In this document: one piece after another, positions 12,101-21,704 of the stretch
How the letters are laid out: each line of letters begins with the position of its first letter
How positions within the stretch are numbered: the first letter of the stretch is position 1
Assembly: GCA_009801015.1 (NCBI GenBank)
Contig: VHZZ01000043.1
Span: 232,053-258,308 of the forward strand
Direction: 5' to 3'
Length of the DNA: 26,256 nt
DNA from: Silene noctiflora
Lineage: Eukaryota > Streptophyta > Magnoliopsida > Caryophyllales > Caryophyllaceae
The notes under the pieces: generated by a model
Seen by the model: the letters and a program-made list of their open reading frames with translations, nothing else
Database searches by the model: none
Told to the model about the DNA's origin: nothing
Program-made: the position numbers and the translations under genes

Positions 12101-15100
12101 GAATTTTTTCTATCTACTTGCTTTTTATATAGGACAATTGGGTTTTAATTTTGTTTTGCTTTCTTCAGTTTCCATTGATACAAGTCTAATTCCTGCCAGA
12201 TTTTTGCTGACACGTTGTCTCTAAAAGTAATTGTATGTATTGACTTGTAGGTAGTCTTTATTGGTGGCCGCACACAACCTGGAACAGCAAAATCTGATGA
12301 GGGGGAGCGCCACACATACTCCGTCATCGACTGTGAACCCAAACGTGAATCTATCTTACCATCTGTATTCTATATACAGAAGATTTTACGGCGGAGGCCT
12401 TTCCTTATAAAGAATCTCGAAAATGTCATGCGAAGATTCTTACAGTCCCTTGAGCTGTTTGAAGAAAATGAAAGGAAAAAGCTGGCCATCTTTGCAGCCC
12501 TTACATTCTCCCAAAAGCTTTCAGGTTTACCGCCAGAGACGGTGTTCCAGCCCTTGCTAAAGGATAATCTTGTGACGAAAGGGCTGGTTCTTACATTTGT
12601 AACAGATTTCTTCAAGGAATACCTTGTTGACAACAGCCTGGACGATTTGATTGCGCTCCTGAAGCGTGGGAAAGTTGAAGAAAATCTCCTTGAGTTCTTT
12701 CCACTGTCTAAGAGAACTCCTGAGGTTCTTTCTGAACATTTCACGTAAGAGAATTATCTTCAGTGTTAGCTGTATTCATTATTCCATAGTATTTACCAAA
12801 TTTGTTTAGAAAAATGTGCCTAATTGTAACTTGCCAGCCTGAACGAGGCATCAAGCAAACTGCTTCAATGCACCTTTGTCGCGCCTTGGGCATAAGACCA
12901 TGTCCATCAATGATTTTTCCCACAAAAACAAACAAAAATCAACCCCACATATTAATAAAATAAGAAGAGAGAAAAAAAAAATCACAACCTAGTGTTACTC
13001 TGCAACACAATGTCGTGATTTTTCTTCTTACTCTTTACACCACATAAAATAATGGTATAGTGGAGGTTATCAATGGAGTAAAAAATGTTGTCATTAGGAG
13101 TGTTTTATTTGGTGACATTGGTGTTACTAGAATTATTGATGAGAATGGTCTAAGGCACAATTATAGGCACACCATCTATCTTCTAACTCCTATACAATGC
13201 CCTTGTCTTTGCCTCATCATCCCTATCGTTTAGGGAAGTACTTGTTACTTTTTTTCTTCTAATAAGTTCTTGTTGTTTGACTCGCATACTGATGTTATCT
13301 TTGCTGTGCCTCAGCAAGGAAGGTCTTCAGCAATTGGTCCAGTACAATGAAAAGAAGATGTTTGAGGTTAAGCTGGCTGAAATGAAATCTGCATTAACGA
13401 CTCAGATAGCAGAGGAAGCTGATGTGGGTGAAGTGATCGAAACTGTTAAACATCATGTAAAGGAGGCCAAGCTTCCAGATATTGATGTTGTGCGCCTATT
13501 GTGGGATGTTATCATGGATGCTGTGCAGTGGTCTGGGAAAAACCAGCAGCAAAATGCTAATTCTGCGCTGCGCCAGGTATGCTTTGAACTGGTGGCACAT
13601 ATGAAATGTTTTCACTAGTCTTAAACCCGTGCAAATTGCACGGGTATGCTGTTTAAATGTGGTTATTAAAGAGTTCAAATATTTAAGATTTTGTTAATAT
13701 ACCTCTTTTTATTATAGAAGAGTTCAAATGTAATTAGTAAACATTTTTATTAAGTTTAAACAATATTTTCTTTCTTTTATAATGACATTAATTTAAATTT
13801 TAAAATACAATATGTAATAATAAACAAATGTCACACATGCCACATTTAAAAAGTAAATACGTATAAAATTTTAATACATTATATTTTGACTTGGTAAATA
13901 AACTTAAGAATGCTAAATTTGAGTTTAATCTTAAGGCCAATGCAAGTCTATCTTAAAATCTGTGTATATAGTGGCATGTTTCTTTCATGCGTTTTAACTT
14001 AGGTATCAAAAATTCAATCCAATATACTCATTTTGAGACTCATGAAAATTATACTCCGTAGTCCACAATTACATACATGGAAAATTGTCATGAGATGGGT
14101 CTACTAAAAATTATTAATTAATTTTGTATAAAATCATATTTAATATTTTTATTTGTATTAAATTAGTTTCATTTGCAATTAGAGAATCTGCATATGATTG
14201 ACCTACTAAGTACTAACAATATGGTAATATTAACATACCATATTACTATTATCTCCCTTAGGCTAAATTTCATATGTTTGTTTAATACACGTACAATGTA
14301 TTTTAGTCAAAGATATAAAATTCAATTGAATGAAGGGAATATTATTTTATACTCCCTCCATTCAACTCCACACTACCACTTTGTTTTTTCACGTTTGCCA
14401 ATGCGTGTTTTACGCGGTAAATATCGTTAGCTACGTATTTGCAAAAATTATAAAAGTTAGATATTTATAATATACTCGTAAAGACGAATCAAACAAGATC
14501 TCACATGAATATAATTTCATTTACGTATTGAGAGAAAATTGAATTTGAATACTCGATTGTGAATAGTGTACAAAATAGATAGTGGTAGTGTGGAGTTGAA
14601 TGGAGGGAATAGTTGTTTGTTAGTATGTCGGTTGACCCATGTACTCCTCAAGTCGTAAACCAGTAAAAAATGAGCCGTCTCAAATAAGAGATCGAAANCC
14701 GCACGAAAATAACCCACTGAAACTCGTTTTTTCCAACTTGAACCCGTGTAAATTGCACAGACATGCTATTTGAAATAACATACCCGTATAATTCCCTTCA
14801 AAATAACATACCCGTGCAATTTAAATAACAAACCTNTGTAATTTACTCACATTCACATAAATAAACATTAAAATAACATACCCGTACAATATGCACGGGT
14901 TTAAATGTGACGATTTCTGACTTTTTCAATTGATATTGTTTATATACATATTTTGCATTAACATCCTTTTTCAATTATTTTTATTTTACCATTTTTTTAG
15001 GTTAATAATTTTATCAATATTTGAAATTTTTTTTTTTTTTCATTTTATGCAATTTTAATATGTTTTAAATTATTTTTGAACTTTCTTTATTTGGACGTTT

Positions 15101-16587
15101 TACTCATAACTCTTGAATTATGTGGATCTAGTGACTGATTTATTATAAGGTAATCCATAATAAAAAAATTTCAAAAATTAAATTTTGCATCTTTTTTTTT
15201 TTTTATTTTCCGTTTTTTTCGTTGTTTAAAAAAATTGTTTTAAGTCTAGAAATTTTTCATTTTCTTACATTAGTTTCAAATGTGGAATATTTACATTAAT
15301 TTGCGATAATTAAACTTTTACGTCGTCTTTTAGTCCTAAAACCTTGGCAAATTAGTTAATTATAATTATTTTAATCGTATATTATTCAATATAATACACT
15401 AATTTATCGCGATNTAGTATTTAGAAGATAAAAATTTTGACAAATGATGATGGAAAACATGGTGGGGCCAATATTAAAATAAAATAAAAAAACGTACTTT
15501 CAACCACAGTCTAACACGTCAGCTCTGTGGTTGTTCGTTTAATAGATAGGATTCTTTTTTTCTCACCATTTCATTCTTCACAATTATTACTTCACAACTA
15601 TTAAGAAAATAACAAAAAGACTATTATACTCCTCACTGTTACCCTCACCCTCACTCTCACCCCACCACTACTTTTCTGTTTGACATCCTCCCTCATTATC
15701 CTCACACCCCTCTACACTCACCAACCCCACGACCATACTCACCTAATCTGCAAACACCGCGTCACAATCACAATGATTAGATCTACAACTCTACCTCCCT
15801 TCACGCTAACCACAACCTCAGGCCTCGATTCACATGATGAATTGCTAAGTGTTTGCTTTTTCGTGGACTCATGGTTCAGCTAATGCCAAATTCCGTTTGT
15901 CTTATAGGTCAAAATGTGGGCAGAGCTTTTAAATACCTTCTGCACCACTGGAAAGCTTGAATTGGAACTGATCTACAAAGTTCAAATCCAATGCTACGAG
16001 GATGCCAAGTTAATGAAATTATTTCCAGAAATAGTGAGGTCGCTTTATGATCAGGATGTGCTGGCGGAAGATACCATTCTGCACTGGTTCCGCAAAGGAA
16101 CAAACCCCAAGGGCAGGTATATTTTTAATCAATTACTATGCTGTACTGGAAGATGGAAGGGCAGACTTATGTAGTAAAACTAATGTAATGTGATGACAAC
16201 CTCTTTTTACCATAAAATTTATGGAGGTCCCTATAACCCTATCACATGAACAACTTCCCACATGATGAAGTACGAGTAAATAATAAAATCATGAGACTCC
16301 CTTATCTGAGAATTTGTGTTCTGCTGATCATATAACTTGATAAATTATCAGATATGCTTTTCTAATTTTCGCTTGCTTTTCAAGTCCCATGTTAATTGAT
16401 GATACTTTTTCTCCCTACTTATACGTGTTCCGATAAAAACGTTGAGAAAGGCAAGTGATGGAAGAGTTTTAAAAAAACGTGTATTGGAAAGATGTTAAAA
16501 AGCTGCTCTCAATTTTACAGGCAAACATTCGTGAAGTCACTGGAGCCCTTTATCAAATGGCTGGAAGAGGCAGAAGAGGAAGAATGA
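9187..16587 (+). CDS. BZW2: BZW/5MP-type protein (basic leucine zipper and W2 domain-containing), 411 aa, 8 exons
   Basis: Exons 9187-9191, 9848-9871, 10318-10423, 10512-10580, 12251-12744, 13315-13576, 15908-16116 and 16521-16587; total 1236 nt, in frame. The first coding exon is only ATGAG. Intron 4 has a GC donor; the others are GT-AG. The N-terminus MSSKERPTLGGTRIKTRKR is basic. Then come DFSRYGDTFFEVVFIGGRTQ (start of the helical-repeat part) and FYIQKILRRRPFLIKNLENV. The C-terminal W2/eIF5C domain includes LLWDVIMDAVQW, LPDIDVVR and DTILHWFRKG, and ends in the acidic EEAEEEE tail. In animals this family (5MP) mimics the C-terminal domain of eIF5, binds eIF2 and tightens start-codon choice; a cytosolic role of this kind is inferred here. 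Length matches the family (about 410-420 aa). AATAAA lies at 16697-16702. All introns together total over 6 kb, swollen by transposons. Confidence 0.95.
9295..9825 (+). repeat. Degenerate tandem repeats in BZW intron 1
   Basis: About four and a half units of 115-147 bases fill most of intron 1 (9192-9847). Each unit reads ATTGATGAAAGTT, TTTGAGATT, GGGTTTTCGATTGATGAA, TTAGGGTT, then GGTAGGAGAGTTGATTAATT and TTGCGCAAATT. Units start near 9301, 9448, 9576, 9691 and 9808. Several carry TTAGGGTTT (telo-box in reverse). Confidence 0.88.
10930..11928. mobile_element. Non-autonomous hAT-like element (999 bp) in BZW intron 4
   Basis: Flanked by a perfect 8-bp target duplication TCTGAAAG at 10922-10929 and 11929-11936. 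The left end is CAGGGGAGGATCCTAGGG. The right end read on the minus strand is CAGGAGCGGAACCAGGAA, giving 13 of 18 matches. The 8-bp duplication and CAGGGGCGGA-type ends fit plant hAT elements. No transposase frame is visible inside, so it would depend on another copy. A palindrome CTACTCGGGTTATAGCCCGAGTAG lies near the left end at 10953-10976. Confidence 0.85.
11955..12092 (+). repeat. Two-copy direct repeat (~68 bp) in BZW intron 4
   Basis: GAAATAGT, AAAAGATGTT, ACATTCAAGATTGCATACTA and GACAATT occur in the same order twice, about 70 bases apart. The copies lie at about 11955-12023 and 12025-12092, just right of the hAT-like element. The core ACATTCAAGATTGCATACTA is identical in both. Confidence 0.85.
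14352..14609. mobile_element. Stowaway-like MITE, copy B (258 bp), nested in the Helitron
   Basis: The left end is CTCCCTCCATTCAACTCCAC and the right end is GTGGAGTTGAATGGAGGGAA, flanked by TA at 14350-14351 and 14610-14611. Read on the minus strand it matches copy A (1520-1777) along its length, including GTGAGATCTT and TTTGCAAATACGTAG blocks. Being inside the Helitron, it arrived either before the Helitron moved or after it landed. Confidence 0.9.
14773..14905 (+). repeat. AAATAACATACCCGT repeats inside the Helitron
   Basis: The motif AAATAACATACCCGT occurs at 14773-14787, 14801-14815 and 14871-14885, with a degenerate copy at 14823-14837. The last runs into CCCGTACAATATGCACGGG, an imperfect copy of the Helitron 3' hairpin in the opposite direction to the terminal one. 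Confidence 0.8.
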
Positions 16588-17244
16588 AGTTGGTCGTATA
16601 TGCCAGATGAGTTCCCCTTGCCGTTGTTTTCGACCAGCTCGCTGTCAGCTTTGAGGTGTTACTGTTGTGCTGCTGATAATGACGATACATATCTGTAATA
16701 AACGTCTGATTCCACCTTTGTTGAATATATACCTTATTTACGATTTGTCTTATCATGAAATATTTTCAAAGCTTACCACATGTTTCTTGGTTCATAAATT
16801 TTGGTTGTAATTTGACAACATTTTTATTACAAGGTTTTTGACACGTCATGGAAAGTCTTCATTTGGTGCCCATTCAAATTAACTATTGTCTATTGACACT
16901 ACAGCAGAACTTTAGTCTTGAAATAATCTGTGGTGGTTTTCCGTGTATTCGTTCAATTATTCCGTTAAATCTTGTTCTTGGAATAGTCGTCGTGTGAAAA
17001 GTGGTTGCTCGTATATTGTTATGGCTGTTCGTGATAAAATTTAGGAATATCGGATTTTGGTTTTAGAATGATGAGAATCGTATGAATTGAGTTGCAAGCC
17101 TTGGCTTCACGTAGAAGCCGAGGTTGTGTAATTATTGCTTTAATCGCTCTTTTAACTATATAATCTTAGAGTATCATAAAGGTTCTCGTTTCCACAAAAC
17201 TATGCAGCTTAACGCACAAGACAGTTTGCTAGTTTCTGTGTTCA
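16588..17244. other. Convergent 3' UTRs of BZW and carboxypeptidase genes
   Basis: No gene seen. BZW poly(A) signal AATAAA lies at 16697-16702. A possible minus-strand AATAAA for the carboxypeptidase gene lies at 16823-16828 (TTTATT on plus), about 420 bases past its stop, so the choice is uncertain. Confidence 0.55.
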
Positions 17245-20200
17245 TCAAATGTGAGTTCCGTCAATCCAGCGCTGGAAAAAGTCGAATGCTTCCCGCGGTT
17301 TGTATTCTGGTACTGTATGTCCTGCTCCCTGCATCATCCACAGAAAGTGGAATAAACCCAAAACATCAATTAATAATTGGAAGTCGGGATTGAGATTCAG
17401 ATCGACCCTTAAAACCTAAAGGTTGATATCAAGACGACAAAATCATTAGAACGTAATGACTTACCTTGATCGTAAGAAAGGTGAAGTTGTGTTCGTATCC
17501 TTGTGTGTACCTGCAAAAATGTATGCCAAAACAATCAAATTTCAACCGCATTCTTCGAAAAATACTGTCAGATGATAGAATTTGGCAATTTTTGCCCTTC
17601 AAAAATCGGAATTTTGTGATTCTTACCCGGCGACTTGATCATTAGACATCCAAGGCCTCCATTCATCTAGGACTTTGTAACCTAATGATCTTGTCCAAGC
17701 TTGTGTTCCGGTATATGGAACACACAAGTCATGATCTCCACTGCAAAATCCCAAACAAATACATCGATTAGTCGTAAATCACTCATTAACATGTACTAGC
17801 TGTATACGGATGATTCAAGATGAAAATTACGATGAGGCAGAATGACGTTAATTTACCTGTATATCAATGCTCTGAATCCCTGAGAAGTGAGGTTCTTGTG
17901 ATAGTTAATCATGCTTCCTGTATCGTGTTCATAATCTAGCGACATGCATAACGACCATGGACCGATCTTATTCACCTGATACATTAGTAACATGTTATTC
18001 TCATGTTCAGATTCTCTGTCTCATTTTCGTGTCTTTCACATAATCTTTTCCGACACAAGCTGTGAAACAGAACATAGGAAGATTGGCTTTTTACCGGTTT
18101 AGCATGAATCGCCTTTCTAACCGATTTATCATTCAACCAAGCTCTAGCAACCTCATCACTCTGCATTTTCGCACCATCATCGACATCAAAATAAATTAAC
18201 GGAAAATTCGATCTTCTCATCCCAATTAAGATTTAAGACTTACAGTACAGGGGACTCTGATTCGACGGTCATTAGGCAAAGAACTGATCAGCTCAGGCCA
18301 AGACGGAACTCGACCATTTTTAACAACCAATTCAAACGGCCAAGCTCGACCAGACATTCGCTTCCTTACCGGAAGAGGCCTCTCCGTATTCCCTAACGTT
18401 TTGAAGCTGTCCGGTATGCTTAAGTTTTGCGTACGGCTACTTACTGGGTCATGTGAGCATGGCTCAAGAATGTCATAGATGTTTAAATCCTTAATTGCCT
18501 GTTAATCAATCAATCAATTATTTTTTTTCCGAAACGAATTTGAAAAACGTAGATAAATGACTGAAACGAAGGGTGTATTATATGATTATTACCGCTCTTA
18601 GCTTTACTTTATATCCGGTACACTCATCCTCATCATTGTCATAGTATTCCAATCCACAACTCGCGGTAAATTCCTGTATTTCAACATTTACGTAATTTAT
18701 ATAATACTATTCGAGAAAATATAAGCATCAACAAAAAAAAATGAAAAATACTACTCCGTAGTCCGTATTATTATAATTTAAGAAAAGCGAAAAAGTCATG
18801 CAGTTCTCGATGCAATTTTTTATTAGGCATTATCGGATCGATTTCTAGGTTATTGGTCAAGGTGGTTATGAATTCCTTTTGCTATTGTGTAAGAACAAGT
18901 TTGTTGAGTATAGATAAGAAGAACAACTCATATTGTAATGTCTTTATATTAGGCTTATACTTGCTTTCTAACCAAAAAAAAATTATTTGACATCATTTCT
19001 TCCTCTTTCGGTTGAGATCGCGCAATCGAAGATGTCTTCGCCTAATAATTAAGACGGAGGTACTCGAGTATAATATGAATTAGATTCCAGGATTGTAATG
19101 CTCTTATGGCTCATTTAACACCAAATGAACTTATCTGGATTATGTAACGTTTTTTTCTACGATATAAGTTACGGGTGTCTTTGGTGCATACTAGGTAATC
19201 AGCTGACGATGAAGTCACCACCGCGAATTTTTTTTTATATAGACAGTGAATTAAAACCTGTNAATTTAATTTTATATCTCAACCAGCGGATCATTTTATC
19301 TCTTGTTTGTTTTTTAGTTGGTCTTGTTTAAAACTATCTTAGCTTAAAACTCCGGACCCCTCATAAATTTTCTTTTATTTCCACGTTTATTTTAGTCAGG
19401 TGAGATTCGTCGTAAGTTAAGACGGTCAATTGTAATTGGGTGCCAAAAAAGGATTCAACTATAGACTTTCCACGAGAATGTTCTAATGACTCATTTGACA
19501 CCAAATGAATTGATTTGGATTATGCGGCGTTTTTTCTATGGAAGAATTAACACTTAACAGGTGTTTTTAGTGCATACTAGGTAATCAGCTGACGACGAAG
19601 TTACCACCGCAAAAAATTACTTTATATAGACAATGAATTAAAACTCGTGAATTTATTTTTATATTTCAACCATCTGATCATTTTATCTCTATTTTATTTT
19701 TTTAGTTGATCTTATTTAAAACCGTCTTAGCTTAAAACTCCGAACCCCTCACAAATCTTCTTTTATTTCAACGTTTATTTTAGTCAGGTAAGAGTCGTTT
19801 TAAGTTAAGACGGTCTATCGATTTTAATTGGGTGGCAATAAAGGATTGAACTATACACTTTCCACGAGAAAGTTGGATTTAAACAACAAGTTGAGGTGGG
19901 GCTAAGCCTGCGCAAATAAGGCCAAAGTGGTCCAATAAAGTTTAAATAATGGCCCAATTTTTAGGGTCCTTCCAAACTGAATTTTTTCAGTTTTCTGATA
20001 AGAATTTTTTTGAATTCCTAAACCCAAATTATTTGACCACAATAATATAAATTTATTTAGACCAAAAAAAAAAAATATTATAAATTTATGATGTTATTAT
20101 GCTCTTATTGGACAAAAATGAGGTATTAAATTAAATTATACAATGGATTTTTAAAAAATTTACCATGTTTTTTAAAATTATTAAATTTTTCTTGTAAAAT

Positions 20201-21650
20201 TTACCGATATTATCATAAAACTCACTTATGTTTTTCCTCATTTTCTTATTTTTTGTGCATGTGTGCACATCATTGAATTCATGCGTAAAACGATTTTGAA
20301 GAATGATTCATGTTAATTGTTAGCTGATGTCAAACCATACATCATTTTATGACGAAAGCTTTGTTGTCAATATCATAAAACCGTTTTAAATAAGTTTTCA
20401 AGAACAAATACTTATTTTTGGCTGTCACAAGCTTGTTACAACTGGTGGCGGAGCCAGGATTTGAGTTCAGGAGGGCGAAAATTTTTAGGTGGGGCGGATG
20501 AGTAATAATATAAGGGACACTCGGAAAAAATTCGAAAAATTTAACTAAAAATTTCGAAAAACTCAACCGCCAGGGAGGATGGCCGCCCCTGCTAGCCCCC
20601 TAGCTCCACCACTGGTTACAACTAACACCGAATTTAAACAATGTTAAAAAGGAGACGCGGTTGTTAAACTTCACGAGCTTGATAGCTTGTGACCGTCACA
20701 AGCAAGACTTGCTGATTTTCGAGATATATATATAAAGAGCCATTTGGTAAGAATTAGGTGAAGGGGTGCAAAGAAAGCTTTACCTGGAAGAGATCGTCAG
20801 AAATTAAGGCCATTCCATGTGCAAAAGTTAACAAAGCATTCCCATCATATTTTTCATCTGCTGTTATACCATTCCCTATCATATATCCCTGCCATTTTCC
20901 ATCATATTATTTTAGACTATTTCTTATGTTAATTATAAAACCCGATTTATGAATATTAGATAGTCTGATCTTTCTGTTTCAGTTATTTATTTACCTTTTA
21001 TTAATTTTCACAAAAAAAAAGGTAAATAAATGAATGAAACAGAGAAAATAATATAATAACGCAGCTAAGAGTATATTATAACGGAAAATGATAAATACAA
21101 TCCTTAGGGCTGTATTTAAGAAGCTAAAAAAGAAAACAAATACTTAATATATGCATTAATTGCATCAGTGGATGTGTAATTTGGTTCTTAATTTCAAAAT
21201 TAATACCAAATTTGGAGATAATCATGATTAAGGCTAAAAGTAGATTATTGTTGATTACATTATGAAGATAAAGTTACCTTAAAATTAATAATGGGATTTA
21301 CTTTAGCCCCAATTCCTGTAATAAAAAAAAAAAAAAAATTACGTTAATGATTATATTGAGTCCACCGATACTCCAAATAAAAAAAAGACGAAATAATGTA
21401 ATAAAATTTGATCCAATTAAGTCGAGTCCATAGATAGTACGAGTTCAAGCCCTGCAGTGTCAAAACTTATGAGGGAGGGTTTTATCTATCACCCTGATAA
21501 TCTTACTCGACTCGAATCCAGACAAAATGAATTCCACCCAATGGTCTATCATTTTAACTCTTAATAACCACTAGATAATCATAATGACAAATTGGGGACT
21601 AAAGGTACATAAAGTGGGTGTCATTTTTCTTTTAAGTGGTCCAATTTTAA

Positions 21651-21704
<54 letters not shown>

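Larger units (their letters stand above)
13615..15551 (-). mobile_element. Non-autonomous Helitron (1,937 bp) in BZW intron 6
   Basis: On the minus strand the element begins TCCTATCTATTAAACGAACA at 15551, preceded by A, and ends in CTAG at 13615, followed by T. This gives the A/T insertion site and 5'-TC...CTAG-3' ends typical of Helitrons. A 21-base hairpin ACCCGTGCAA-x-TTGCACGGGT at 13625-13645 sits six bases inside the CTAG end, as expected for the Helitron 3' terminator. The 5' end also has a hairpin, CAACCACAG at 15500-15508 and CTGTGGTTG at 15524-15532. No Rep/helicase frame is visible, so it is non-autonomous. A Stowaway MITE is nested inside at 14352-14609. It sits between exons 6 and 7, which still join in frame. 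Confidence 0.85.
18674..20783. other. Large intron 7 of the carboxypeptidase gene (2.1 kb)
   Basis: The longest intron of the gene. It contains a tandem duplication (19098-19872), a hAT-like MITE (20443-20614), AGACGGTC-type motifs and an A-tailed stretch ending near 18987. No coding sequence was recognised on either strand. Confidence 0.85.

Noticed and set aside
12370-12744. 124-codon open frame antisense to BZW exon 5
   Set aside because: It mirrors a strongly conserved coding exon; no family resemblance of its own.
15680-15883. 67-codon plus-strand frame before BZW exon 7
   Set aside because: It lies in intron 6, is C/T-rich, ends before the exon and is not needed for the family protein.
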